64,000 bases of DNA from positions 22,828 through 86,827 of the forward strand of contig JAMXJH010000009.1 in the NCBI GenBank assembly GCA_026131555.1, read 5' to 3'. The position numbers and the translations under genes are program-made. How positions within the stretch are numbered: the first letter of the stretch is position 1; every line of letters starts with the position of its first letter. The stretch comes from Aerococcaceae bacterium NML190073 (GTDB taxonomy: Bacteria > Bacillota > Bacilli > Lactobacillales > Aerococcaceae). The notes under the pieces are model-generated. The model searched no databases and was not told where the DNA came from. It saw only the letters and a program-made list of their open reading frames with translations. Below, piece by piece: positions 55,766 through 63,969 of this stretch.

Positions 55766-55873
55766 TTTTAAATCAAAAGGCAAAAATGCTAACCTGTTAG
55801 CAATGCGGAGCAGAATTTTAGCGGAGCGGTGCCTTTTAAGATTTAAAACTACAGGAGGAGCAGCGCTCCTCCT
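55764..55873. other. Candidate oriT or double-strand origin upstream of the HUH gene
   Basis: Three nested or adjacent structures. An outer stem of 19 bp has a 2-nt bulge (55764-55782 with 55830-55850). An inner perfect hairpin TGCTAAC-CT-GTTAGCA lies at 55787-55802. A direct repeat GCGGAGC occurs at 55805-55811 and 55821-55827. It is followed by GGAGGAGC-AGC-GCTCCTCC (55854-55872). HUH enzymes nick in such hairpins, often beside their own gene. The GCTAAC core resembles nick regions I recall from Tn916 and ICEBs1. Confidence 0.6.
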
Positions 55874-55921
55874 AGTTTATTTATTATATAGGCAAACATT
55901 GCGAGAAAAAGAGGTGATTTT

Positions 55922-56713
55922 GTGAGTTACAACTGCAAAATTATTCGAACTTCCTCGTACCTTGAGATTTGGGAATATAGTTCCCCTATTTTCTCAAGTG
56001 ATAATACTGAAATCCACACTCTACAAGATAATATAAATAAAAAACAAAAACGCAGAACATTTGATGAACTAACAGCTGAAGAAAAAGATGAACGATTGAA
56101 ACGGTTATCAAAAACTCGAAAAAATGCCAAATGGAAACTCCAGCGACTAATAGATAGCAACTTTGATGATAGAACAAATTTCCTTACTCTTACTACAAAA
56201 GCAAATATTCAAGACCGAACAGAATTTAACACTATTTTTGATAAGTTTCTCAAAAGATTGAACTACTATATTTACCATTCAAAAAAAAGACAGTTACGGT
56301 ATATTGCAGTATTAGAACGACAGAAAAGGGGAGCGTGGCATGCACACGTTCTTCTTTTTTCTTTTCCCTACGTTCCCCATAAAGAACTACTTAGCATTTG
56401 GGGACACGGGGCAGTTCGGATAAACAAATTAGATAGCCTAGACGATTCTTCCAATGCTGGTAGATATGTCGCAAAGTACATGGAAAAAGGCATAGGACAG
56501 GAATTGCTAGAAAGTTTAGGGCAAAAGGCATTTTATTCATCTAGAACCCTCAAAAAGCCGGGCGAAATAAAATTGCTTACAAATGAAAAAATTGAAAACC
56601 TCATCCAAACTGATGTTATCCTTTACGAAAGTACCTATAACAGCAAAATTTTCAGAAAAGGACATTTAGTAAATAACGAGGTCAAATATAGAAAAGTCAA
56701 ACTAAAGGAGTAA
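55922..56713 (+). CDS. HUH-type rolling-circle replication/relaxase-like protein
   Basis: 263 aa, GTG start at 55922 five bases after GAGGTG. The three HUH-endonuclease motifs are clear: motif 1 FLTLTTKA (about 82), motif 2 GAWHAHVLLF with the His-X-His pair (about 137) and motif 3 NAGRYVAKYMEKG with the likely catalytic Tyr (about 182). This is the Rep/REP_ORF2-G2P type seen in phages and small elements rather than a MobA relaxase. It would nick the hairpin region directly upstream to start rolling-circle replication or transfer. Confidence 0.88.
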   Translation: MSYNCKIIRTSSYLEIWEYSSPIFSSDNTEIHTLQDNINKKQKRRTFDELTAEEKDERLKRLSKTRKNAKWKLQRLIDSNFDDRTNFLTLTTKANIQDRTEFNTIFDKFLKRLNYYIYHSKKRQLRYIAVLERQKRGAWHAHVLLFSFPYVPHKELLSIWGHGAVRINKLDSLDDSSNAGRYVAKYMEKGIGQELLESLGQKAFYSSRTLKKPGEIKLLTNEKIENLIQTDVILYESTYNSKIFRKGHLVNNEVKYRKVKLKE

Positions 56714-56720
56714 GGAAACC

Positions 56721-56990
56721 ATGCAAGTTATTCTACCAACGGAACAAGTTCGAGAAATTCAAACAATGATTATGGAACTATTGCAACACGAAATAAAACA
56801 TTTCAAAGAAGATATGGGATTAGAAAGCCCTTATCTGAATAAGGCACAGGCTTGTAATTATCTAGGTATTTCAAATAATACCCTTGATAGTTGGATTCAA
56901 AAAGGTTTACCTACCATAAAAATCGGAAAGACTGTCCGTTTTAACAAAAGCGAGATCGACAGATGGCTTTGCAAAGAAGTCATGTTATAA
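56721..56990 (+). CDS. xis: Excisionase-like HTH protein
   Basis: 89 aa. An N-terminal helix (TEQVREIQTMIMELLQHEIK) precedes an HTH_17/MerR-like winged helix (about 40-85): LNKAQACNYLGISNNTLDSW, then IKIGKTVRFNKSEIDRWL. This is the recombination-directionality factor plan. It lies 8 nt after the HUH gene and about 40 nt before the integrase gene, the usual xis-int order. Probably bends DNA at the arm sites for excision. Confidence 0.88.
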   Translation: MQVILPTEQVREIQTMIMELLQHEIKHFKEDMGLESPYLNKAQACNYLGISNNTLDSWIQKGLPTIKIGKTVRFNKSEIDRWLCKEVML

Positions 56991-57031
56991 TGTTTTCTAT
57001 GATATTCCTGACTCGATAATAGGAGGACATC

Positions 57032-58259
57032 ATGACCATTACAAAAACAAGCAGTAACACCTACAATTTGAAGGTATATATTCCCAAAGAAATCAGTCCA
57101 AAAATGGGTATCAAAGGAAGTCACTTTGTAAAGCGTTATAAAACACGAAAGGAGGCAAAAGAGGCTGAACTTGACATCTTAACAAAGATACACCAGCTTG
57201 AAAACGGAGAATGTGCGACATTATCTAACGATGGAAATATGCTGTTTTCTGACTTTTATAAACATATTTGGTGGGATTCTTATAAGGCAGGTCAAACTAC
57301 CACGACAATTAAGCCCCCCCACCCCTGTTACCATTGCCAATACAGAAGCAGTATTCAGACTTCATATTTTACCAATGTTCGCTAATTACTCCTTAGATTT
57401 CCTCAACAAAAATAAACAGGTCGTTCTAAACCTTATGACTGCAAAAGCAGAAGAATATGCAAATTTTAAGGTAATCCGTAGTTACGTTAACTCTATTTTT
57501 AATTGGGCTGAAGAACTTGAATATATCGAAAGTAATCGGCTATCTAAGACGATTAAACGTATCAAGGCAACCAAAAAAATAAAACTCCAAGAATCTAAGA
57601 TAGAAGAAGATTTGTATCTTTCTAGCGATGAATTACAAGAGTGGTTTGAAGCTTTCAGGGAAGATTTAGAAAATAACAAAATTTCATTGAAAGACTACGT
57701 TCTGTTTTTTACAACCTTTATTCTAAACGATAGGAAATCCGAATCCTATGCCCTTCATTGGAAAAATATTGATTTTGACAAGGCAGAAATCAATTTAGAA
57801 AATGCTCTTGATAAGTACAAAAATTTGAAATCCACTAAAGGGAATAAAAAAACGATTTTCTCAATTCCTCATTACCTTGTAACTCTTCTAGCTAAATGGA
57901 AGATACAACAAAAACAGGAGTTAGCACAATTTGGTATTATACAAACTCCTGAACAGCTAGTATTTACTTACATCGATACCAAAGGTAATGTCAATAGCCC
58001 TCTACATGTTGATTATCTGAACAACAAGATGAACTCTGTAAGGAGACGTCATCCACGCTTAAAACATGCTACGCCGCATAAACTAAGGCACACGGGTGCT
58101 ACACTTGCCAGACAAGCAGGAATGAGCCTAGAAGCCATTTCTGAGGCTCTAACACATAGTGACACTATCACAACGAAGACCTATGTCAATACTGCAAATG
58201 TAGTTCCCCTATCTGCTGGCACCCTCGCTTATCAACATATTCAAAAACAAATAAGGTAA
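57032..58259 (+). pseudogene. int: Tyrosine integrase, frameshifted at a C7 run
   Basis: ATG at 57032 behind AGGAGG. The N-terminal arm-binding domain (AP2-like, TYNLKVYIPKEISPK) and the start of the core-binding domain are in one frame up to a run of seven C at 57314-57320. Losing one C rejoins it to the second frame, giving KPPTPVTIANTEA. That frame encodes the rest: the catalytic Arg region FILNDRKSESYALHW, Lys near STKGNKK, HKLRHTG, LTHSD and the nucleophile Tyr in TTKTYVN. The intact product would be about 408 aa. Its gene ends 100 nt from attR. Could be a mutation, a phase-variable tract or a base-calling error. Confidence 0.9.
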
Positions 58260-58274
58260 ATTTAAGGCAACTTT

Positions 58275-58323
58275 TAGGGCAAACTTTCCAAAAGTAACAC
58301 GAAAAAAGCACCCGTAGGGCAAA
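58275..58323. repeat. Putative integrase arm-type sites, right
   Basis: Two copies of TAGGGCAAA (58275-58283, 58315-58323) between the integrase stop and attR, plus a related TAAGGCAAC at 58263. The second copy sits inside the loop of the replacement terminator. Confidence 0.6.
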
Positions 58324-58336
58324 CCTGCGAGTGCTT
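58306..58336 (-). terminator. Element-borne replacement terminator for rpsI
   Basis: Stem AAGCAC/GTGCTT, followed on the minus strand by T6. It lies 24 nt past the rpsI stop and inside the element. The stem and the 18 bases beyond it (58331-58348) equal those of the original terminator at 50964-51007, but the inner part differs. Confidence 0.82.
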
Positions 58337-58359
58337 GAAACGTTGATACAATGCGGTAT

Positions 58360-58411
58360 ATTAACGTTTAGAGAATTGAGAAGCTTTACGAGCTTTCTTA
58401 AGACCTGGTTT
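58360..58411 (-). other. Right attachment site within rpsI
   Basis: Perfect copy of 51088-51139. It forms the 3' end of the intact rpsI, so the inserted element restores the gene with an identical C-terminus. Confidence 0.95.
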
Positions 58412-58753
58412 TTTACGTTCTACCATACGTGGGTCACGTGTTAATAAACCGGCAGCTTTTAATGCTGGACGGAAATCAGGTTCAACTGTTAACAATGCAC
58501 GTGCGATACCGTGACGGATTGCACCTGATTGACCATTGAAACCTCCACCGTGAACGTTTACCAATACATCATACGCACCTAGTGTTTCAGTAGCTGCGAA
58601 TGGTTGATTGATAACTGCGTGTAAGTGAGGGAATGGAATGTATTCTTCTAATGTTTTACCATTGATGTTGAACACACCAGTTCCTGGCACTAAGCGTACA
58701 CGCGCAACAGAATTTTTACGACGACCTGTACCTAAATATTGTGCTTTAGCCAA
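58361..58753 (-). CDS. rpsI: 30S ribosomal protein S9
   Basis: 130 aa with ATG at 58753 behind [29 protein letters not shown] at the start and the invariant basic C-terminus ending SQFSKR that reaches the decoding-site tRNA. Second gene of rplM-rpsI, 13 nt after rplM. The last 17 codons come from the integrated element but are identical to the displaced host copy, so the protein is unchanged. Confidence 0.98.
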   Translation of the reverse strand: MAKAQYLGTGRRKNSVARVRLVPGTGVFNINGKTLEEYIPFPHLHAVINQPFAATETLGAYDVLVNVHGGGFNGQSGAIRHGIARALLTVEPDFRPALKAAGLLTRDPRMVERKKPGLKKARKASQFSKR

Positions 58754-58766
58754 AATTTTTCCCTCC

Positions 58767-59210
58767 TTAAATTAATGATTTGATGTCTAACTCTTTAGGT
58801 TGTTGAGCAGCGTGTTTGTGCTCTGAACCAGAGTAAACGTGTAATTTAGTAAATTGTTTGCGCCCTAAACGTGTGTTAGGTAGCATCCCTTTGATAGATT
58901 GCTCTACCAAACGTTGTGAGTTCTTAGCTCTTAATTCACCTGCAGTGATTGATTTGATTCCACCTGGGTGACCTGAGTGACGGTAGTAAACTTTGTCACT
59001 TGCTTTTTTACCTGTTAATGCAACTTTATCTGCATTGATTACTACTACGAAATCACCTGTATCGACATGCGGTGTGAAAGTAGGTTTGTTTTTACCACGT
59101 AAGATTGACGCTACTACTGTAGAAAGACGACCTAATGGCACATCTGTTGCATCCACAAGTACCCAGTTGCGTTCAACTTCGTTTTTCTTAGCCATGTATG
59201 TTTGACGCAC
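58767..59210 (-). CDS. rplM: 50S ribosomal protein L13
   Basis: 147 aa. GTG at 59210, eight bases after GGAGG, gives the canonical [16 protein letters not shown]. An ATG at 59225 overlaps the ribosome binding site. Contains [14 protein letters not shown] and [19 protein letters not shown], standard for L13. It is an early assembly protein of the large subunit. Head of the rplM-rpsI operon with a well-placed promoter and an 80-nt leader. Confidence 0.97.
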   Translation of the reverse strand: MRQTYMAKKNEVERNWVLVDATDVPLGRLSTVVASILRGKNKPTFTPHVDTGDFVVVINADKVALTGKKASDKVYYRHSGHPGGIKSITAGELRAKNSQRLVEQSIKGMLPNTRLGRKQFTKLHVYSGSEHKHAAQQPKELDIKSLI

Positions 59211-59290
59211 GATAGTTTCCTCCATTTATAAATCTAGTTGTTTGACAATACTATTGAGTTTCCGGGGCTCATAGTGGGGCAAACAATACC
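59211..59290 (-). promoter_or_regulatory. rplM 5' leader, probable L13 leader RNA
   Basis: About 80 nt between the inferred transcription start and the GTG. It holds a palindromic CAATAGTATTG and other short complementary pieces. Bacilli carry a structured L13-binding leader at this position; the fold was not verified by hand. Confidence 0.4.
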
Positions 59291-59297
59291 ATGTTAC

Positions 59298-59326
59298 ATA
59301 ATACTTGGTATCCTGCTAAAAGTCAA
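59298..59326 (-). promoter_or_regulatory. rplM-rpsI promoter
   Basis: TTGACT (59321-59326), 17-nt spacer, TATTAT (59298-59303). Confidence 0.85.
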
Positions 59327-59484
59327 GCTTCTTTTTTCAAAAAATCTCCTTTATTATCAGCTTATTTCCTCGATTGAAAACTCACGTCACTATCACATTT
59401 CCACTGGCTTATGTGAGGGAAATACGCTTCTTTTTGCAAGGGGATGTGATACAATAGGAAGCGAAATAGAAATTGAGGTGAAAT

Positions 59485-60735
59485 ATGGATTATCAAGTCA
59501 TTGTTATTGGCGGTGGTTCGAGCGGTTTGATGGCTGCAGTCCAAGCTGCTAGTCAAGGTGTCCGCGTCCTACTGATTGAGAAAAATCCTAAATTAGGAAG
59601 AAAATTACTGCTCTCCGGCGGTGGGCGTTGTAATGTGACGAACCGGACAACCCGCGAGGAGTTGATTCGTCACATCCCCGGTAATGGTAAATTTCTGTAT
59701 AGCGCATTGAATCAATTTGACCAAGAAGATATTGTCGCTTTCTTTGAATCTCGCGGCATCGCTTTGAAAGAAGAAGACCACGGTAGAATGTTTCCGGTTA
59801 GTGACAGTGCACGCACAATTCTCGAGGCGTTGGTTAATGAATTATACGCATTAAACGTGACGATTCTGACAAATACTGCGGTAGAGGGGCTTTTATTCGC
59901 TGAGGATGAAGCACGTGTCATCGGTGTTAAGACGGCTGACGGCAAGCATTATCATGCCAAGTCTGTTGTCTTGGCAGTCGGCGGCAGAGCCTATCCACGC
60001 ACGGGTGCAACTGGTGACGGCTATGCTTGGGCGAAAGCTGCCGGACACACCATTGAACGCCTGTACCCTACTGAATCTCCGTTGCTTTCGAATGATAGCT
60101 TTATTACATCACGCGCGCTACAAGGTGTTTCTTTGCAAAATGTCAAAGTAACCGTCTGGGATGACCAACATCAAGCGATTACCCAACATCAAATGGATAT
60201 GATTTTCACGCATTTCGGCTATTCGGGACCGGCGATTTTGCGTTGTTCAGGGCATGTGAACCAATGGTTACATCAAACCAACAAAACAACTTGTCGATTG
60301 TCGATTGATTTGCAACCGGATCTCAGTTTATCTGAGTTACAAGCACAAGCCGAAGCTGCTCGCGACAAAATGGTGCTGACGATTTTGAAACAATGGGTAC
60401 CAGAACGTTTAGCGGACGTCATCTGCCAACTCGCGTCATTCGACCCTAGCATTGCGTACAAACAGTTGACACATGCACAACAAGCAAAACTATTCTCTCT
60501 TATCCAAAACTTCCCACTGACCGCTTACGGCTCACAACCGATCGAAAAAGGGTTCGTGACCGGCGGTGGTGTTTCGACCAAGGAAGTGAACCCTAAAACA
60601 ATGGAATCCAAACAGATGAAAGGACTATTCTTCTGTGGAGAATTGCTTGATATTAACGGCTACACAGGCGGATATAATATTACAGCCGCATTCGTAACCG
60701 GAACTATTGCCGGTTGGCATGCCGCTTGGGCATAG
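59485..60735 (+). CDS. BaiN/HI0933-family FAD-dependent oxidoreductase
   Basis: 416 aa, ATG behind GAGGTG. N-terminal FAD motif VIVIGGGSSGLMAAVQAASQG, then KNPKLGRKLLLSGGGRCNVTN, the family hallmark. The end has GFVTGGGVSTKEVNPKTMES followed by FCGELLDINGYTGGYNITAA. BaiN-type flavoproteins include bile-acid reductases but most members are uncharacterised. Divergent from rplM, with about 40 nt to the aminotransferase gene downstream. Confidence 0.9.
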   Translation: MDYQVIVIGGGSSGLMAAVQAASQGVRVLLIEKNPKLGRKLLLSGGGRCNVTNRTTREELIRHIPGNGKFLYSALNQFDQEDIVAFFESRGIALKEEDHGRMFPVSDSARTILEALVNELYALNVTILTNTAVEGLLFAEDEARVIGVKTADGKHYHAKSVVLAVGGRAYPRTGATGDGYAWAKAAGHTIERLYPTESPLLSNDSFITSRALQGVSLQNVKVTVWDDQHQAITQHQMDMIFTHFGYSGPAILRCSGHVNQWLHQTNKTTCRLSIDLQPDLSLSELQAQAEAARDKMVLTILKQWVPERLADVICQLASFDPSIAYKQLTHAQQAKLFSLIQNFPLTAYGSQPIEKGFVTGGGVSTKEVNPKTMESKQMKGLFFCGELLDINGYTGGYNITAAFVTGTIAGWHAAWA

Positions 60736-60776
60736 AATTGTAGCGACACTTATTTTTTTAGTAAAGGAGTTTTATT

Positions 60777-61946
60777 ATGACAGAATTTGTTCTGAATCAA
60801 ACTTTATTAGCGATTCAGCCAAGTCAAATCCGTTCATTCAATGATAGGATTAGCGGTATTGACGGCATACTTAAATTAACGCTCGGCGAACCGGATTTCC
60901 CCACTCCTTCTTTCATCAAAGAAGCAGCTATTCAATCCATTAACGCCGATTTGAACGGCTATACTCATTCTCGTGGCTTAATTGAACTACGGCAAGCAAT
61001 TGCACGTTTTTTGCAACGAAAATATCAACTTAATTATCGCCCAGAAGATGAAATCATTGTCACTGTCGGTGCAACTGAAGCTTTATTTGCCACTTTCATG
61101 GCGATTCTCAATCCCGGCGATAAAGTTATTGTGCCTTCGCCAAATTATGTCATTTACGGCACACATGTTAAGCTGGCAGGAGCTGAATTAGTCAGCGTAG
61201 ATGTTAGCGACAGTGAATTTATTCTGACAGGAGAACGATTAGTAGCCACATTGGCGCAACATCCGGAAACGAAAGTCTTGTTGTTGAACCATCCGTGTAA
61301 TCCTACGGGGGCTACTTATACGCGCGAACAACTCGAAGATGTGCTTGCCATCGCCAAAAAACACCAACTCATCGTCGTTTCCGATGAAATATATAGCGAA
61401 CTCACTTATGGTGATGCCCACGTGTCTGTTGCGAGTATTTTGCCTGAACAGACGATTCTGATTAACGGCACATCGAAAGCACACGCCATGACTGGTTGGC
61501 GCTCATGCTTTATTGCTGCACCGACTAACTTTACAAATCAAATTTTCAAAGTGCACCAAGCGGCAGTCAACACACCGACATCCGTTTCTCAGTATGCAAG
61601 TATTGCAGCTTATGACCAGGGAGATGACAGTATCTTGGCTATGCGCGATGCTTATCGTGAACGTCGTGACTTGTTGATTTCCGGCTTCCAACAAATGGGT
61701 TATGCCACATCGGCACCACAAGGCGCTTTCTATTTATTTGTCAAAGTACCCGACTGGTTTGAAGGCGATGATTTCGCTTTTTGCTTAGCGTTGGCTGAGA
61801 AAGCAAAAGTCGGTGTCGTACCCGGACAAGCATTTGGCGAAGCAGGGCGTGGCTACTTCCGACTCAGTTACGCTGCTAGTGTGGAACAACTCCAAGAAGC
61901 TTTGCAGCGCATCGCTACATTCACACAACAAGAAAGGGGAGAATAA
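60777..61946 (+). CDS. Class I/II PLP-dependent aminotransferase (PatA/AspC-like)
   Basis: 389 aa, ATG at 60777 behind AAAGGAG. Fold type I: LKLTLGEPDFPTPSFI, YTHSRGLIELRQAIA, NHPCNPTGATY (Asn and Pro of the cofactor site), SDEIYSELTYG, Schiff-base Lys in NGTSKAHAMTGWR near 238 and the substrate-carboxylate Arg in YFRLSYA. It transfers amino groups between amino acids and 2-oxoacids. Two nt later comes the tautomerase gene and then a DAO-type oxidase, suggesting a common substrate. Confidence 0.92.
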   Translation: MTEFVLNQTLLAIQPSQIRSFNDRISGIDGILKLTLGEPDFPTPSFIKEAAIQSINADLNGYTHSRGLIELRQAIARFLQRKYQLNYRPEDEIIVTVGATEALFATFMAILNPGDKVIVPSPNYVIYGTHVKLAGAELVSVDVSDSEFILTGERLVATLAQHPETKVLLLNHPCNPTGATYTREQLEDVLAIAKKHQLIVVSDEIYSELTYGDAHVSVASILPEQTILINGTSKAHAMTGWRSCFIAAPTNFTNQIFKVHQAAVNTPTSVSQYASIAAYDQGDDSILAMRDAYRERRDLLISGFQQMGYATSAPQGAFYLFVKVPDWFEGDDFAFCLALAEKAKVGVVPGQAFGEAGRGYFRLSYAASVEQLQEALQRIATFTQQERGE

Positions 61947-61948
61947 AT

Positions 61949-62125
61949 ATGCCGTTCATTCATATCGAATTATTAGAAGGGCGTTCATCAGAGGCTAAAG
62001 CTGCCATGGCGAAAGAAATTATTGAAACAGTTGCTAAACACAGTGGCGCACCTAAGGAACGCATCCATGTTATTTTCAAAGACATGAAAAAAGACGACTA
62101 CCACCACGAGACGTCAGCTCATTAA
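61949..62125 (+). CDS. 4-oxalocrotonate tautomerase family enzyme
   Basis: 58 aa. The N-terminal Pro (after Met, in MPFIHIELLEGRSSEAK) is the catalytic base; the following beta-alpha-beta pattern and PKERIHVIFKDMKKDD match the small 4-OT subunits. Tautomerises 2-hydroxymuconate-like enols to ketones, but in non-degraders the true substrate is unknown. Starts 2 nt after the aminotransferase stop with AAAGGGGAG inside that gene, and 17 nt precede the oxidase, so all three are one operon. C-terminal His-rich tail is unusual. Confidence 0.88.
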   Translation: MPFIHIELLEGRSSEAKAAMAKEIIETVAKHSGAPKERIHVIFKDMKKDDYHHETSAH

Positions 62126-62142
62126 GAAAGAAGGATCGATTT

Positions 62143-63273
62143 ATGACACTTCCTAGTATCGCTATCATCGGCGGCGGTATTGTCGGCTCAACTGCCGCAT
62201 ATTATTTGAGTCGTGCCGGCTATTGCGTCACCCTTTTTGACGAGGGAACAGGTCAGGCAACGAAAGCTTCTGCCGGCATCATTTGTCCGTGGTTTACCTT
62301 GCGACGCAATAAACCATGGTACTTTCTCGTTTCGAACGGCGCCGAATTCTACCGCAAAATGATGGCAGATCTGACTGAAGACGGCTTGGATACACAAGAT
62401 ATTTTCCAAGAAGACGGCGCTCTAATTATTCGTAAGAATATTGCCAGTCTTGAACGCGACCTTGAACAAGGTGCTTTGAAGCGCGAAACGGCTCCAGCTA
62501 TCCAAGCAATCAAGACCGTGCCCTCAAATCAATTGAAAGAATACTTTCCCCTGTTAGAAACGGAATATGACGCTACTTTCGTACAGGGGGGCGCACGACT
62601 TGACGGCGCCGCACTTATCAACACCTTACACCAAGCAATCGAGCAGTTCGGGGGGCACATTGTGCGTGGCCGTGCTCAACTCATTCGCCAAGAAGATGCC
62701 ATACTCGTTCAAACCAATGCGAATGCCCCGAAAGGATTCGACCGCATTTTGTTGGCAGCAGGAGCCTGGCTCCCGGAATTGTTGAATCCACTTGGCTATC
62801 AAGTCGACATTCGTCCACAAAAGGGACAACTTTACAGCGTTTATAATGATGCTTGGCGTAATCAACATTACCCTGTTATTATGCCTCCCGGCAAAATAGA
62901 TATCATCCCTTTTAACAATGGCGAAATTGTTATTGGGGCCTCCCATGAAGATGATCAAGGATATGATCTGACGCTTAATGCCGTACAACTTCAAGCACTT
63001 GCAGACAAAGCGCACGAATGGGTTCCGAGCATCTGCGAAATGCCTCATTATCGTACGAAAGTCGGCATCCGCGCATATACTTCCGATTATGCAGTTCTCG
63101 TGGGTCAGATTCCTCGCGCCAAGAATATTTGGGCAATAAGCGGGTTGGGTTCCTCCGGATTAACTAGCGGTCCTTTCTTAGGTTACCAATGGAGTCAATT
63201 GATTCAAACAGGTCAATGGGCGATTGATGCTAAGGATTTTCCGATCGAACGTTACATCACGCCACTTTTTTGA
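62143..63273 (+). CDS. DAO-family FAD-dependent oxidoreductase (D-amino acid dehydrogenase-like)
   Basis: 376 aa. N-terminal FAD motif IAIIGGGIVGSTAAYYLSRAG, followed by TKASAGIICPWFT. FAD-dependent active-site loops include DIRPQKGQLY near 222, and the C-terminal stretch has GLGSSGLTSGP. The family (DadA, glycine oxidase, sarcosine oxidase) oxidises an amine carbon to an imine that hydrolyses to a 2-oxoacid plus ammonia. No signal or membrane anchor is seen. Last gene of the aminotransferase-tautomerase operon. Substrate is not readable. Confidence 0.9.
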   Translation: MTLPSIAIIGGGIVGSTAAYYLSRAGYCVTLFDEGTGQATKASAGIICPWFTLRRNKPWYFLVSNGAEFYRKMMADLTEDGLDTQDIFQEDGALIIRKNIASLERDLEQGALKRETAPAIQAIKTVPSNQLKEYFPLLETEYDATFVQGGARLDGAALINTLHQAIEQFGGHIVRGRAQLIRQEDAILVQTNANAPKGFDRILLAAGAWLPELLNPLGYQVDIRPQKGQLYSVYNDAWRNQHYPVIMPPGKIDIIPFNNGEIVIGASHEDDQGYDLTLNAVQLQALADKAHEWVPSICEMPHYRTKVGIRAYTSDYAVLVGQIPRAKNIWAISGLGSSGLTSGPFLGYQWSQLIQTGQWAIDAKDFPIERYITPLF

Positions 63274-63364
63274 AAATAACAATGCATTATATTTGCAATC
63301 TATAGTATAATTCTGTATAATGCATTGCATAACAAAAATATTTATTAAAAAAGGGGAATTTTTT

Positions 63365-63727
63365 ATGATTAAAGAATTAAAAGCATTTTTGTTTAGAGGT
63401 AATGTATTGGACTTAGCCGTTGGTATGGTTATCGGAGCAGCATTCACGGCTATCGTGTCATCTTTAGTTGCAGACATCATCACGCCGCTCATCGGATTAT
63501 TATTCGGAACTCCCGATTTCAGTGGTATCAAATTATTTGATTCACTTATGATTGGTAACTTCATCAACGCTGTTGTAAGCTTCTTAATCGTGGGAACTGT
63601 CTTGTTCTTCGTTATGAAAGCAGCTAACATGGCAATGCCTAAGAAGAAAGAAGAAGAACCTGCACCAGCCGGTCCAAGCGAAATTGACTTATTACAAGAC
63701 ATTTTAGCTGAATTGAAAAACAAATAA
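63365..63727 (+). CDS. mscL: Large-conductance mechanosensitive channel MscL
   Basis: 120 aa from ATG at 63365 (AAGGGG upstream); a start at 63320 has no site. N-terminal amphipathic helix, TM1 with VLDLAVGMVIGAAFTAIVSS, periplasmic loop, TM2 and a cytoplasmic basic bundle MPKKKEEE then a coiled-coil end. A homopentameric pore that opens at near-lytic tension to release solutes in osmotic downshock. Own terminator follows. Confidence 0.97.
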   Translation: MIKELKAFLFRGNVLDLAVGMVIGAAFTAIVSSLVADIITPLIGLLFGTPDFSGIKLFDSLMIGNFINAVVSFLIVGTVLFFVMKAANMAMPKKKEEEPAPAGPSEIDLLQDILAELKNK

Positions 63728-63749
63728 TTTAAATTTTTTCAATCTGTAA

Positions 63750-63779
63750 CCATGTACACTTATTGTACATGGGTTTTTT
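63750..63779 (+). terminator. mscL terminator
   Basis: 9-bp perfect stem CCATGTACA/TGTACATGG with 5-nt loop, then G and six T. Confidence 0.92.
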
Positions 63780-63842
63780 GTGTCCCCCCCTAATTGAGTC
63801 CTCGCCCCCACACTTCCCCTTTTCCAATCCGCACACAAAAAA

Positions 63843-63865
63843 AGACAAGGGTAACTCCCTTGTCT
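63843..63865 (-). terminator. Terminator of the tRNA operon
   Basis: 9-bp stem AGACAAGGG/CCCTTGTCT and a 5-nt loop; on the minus strand T7 follows. Lies 10 nt past tRNA-Leu. Confidence 0.9.
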
Positions 63866-63874
63866 CTTTAAGTA

Positions 63875-63958
63875 TACCGGCGATCGGGGTCGAACCGATA
63901 CGCCCTCGCGGGCACTGGATTTTGAGTCCAGCGCGTCTGCCAATTCCGCCACGCCGGC
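63875..63958 (-). tRNA. tRNA-Leu(CAA)
   Basis: 84 nt, class II tRNA with a long variable arm. Acceptor GCCGGCG with CGCCGGT (one G-U) and discriminator A. The D arm contains GGCAGACGCG. The anticodon stem CTGGA/TCCAG encloses loop CTCAAAA, so the anticodon is CAA, reading UUG. T arm TCGGTTCGACCCCGA. CCA not encoded. Confidence 0.95.
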
Positions 63959-63969
63959 ATTCTGATGGA

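Larger units (their letters stand above)
51140..58359. mobile_element. Integrative element in the 3' end of rpsI
   Basis: About 7.2 kb between two perfect 52-bp repeats. Visibly richer in A+T than the flanks, with all genes on the plus strand opposing rpsI. It contains a tyrosine integrase and an excisionase-like gene at the right end, an HUH replication/relaxase-like gene, an FtsK-type ATPase and two phosphoesterases. No type IV secretion genes and no capsid genes are present, so it is best called an integrative mobilisable or satellite-like element, not a complete ICE or prophage. rpsI 3' ends are known integration sites for streptococcal ICE/IME (recalled). The integrase frame is broken in this sequence. 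Confidence 0.9.

Noticed and set aside
51140..58359. Prophage or full ICE
   Set aside because: No capsid, terminase, lysis or type IV secretion genes are present.
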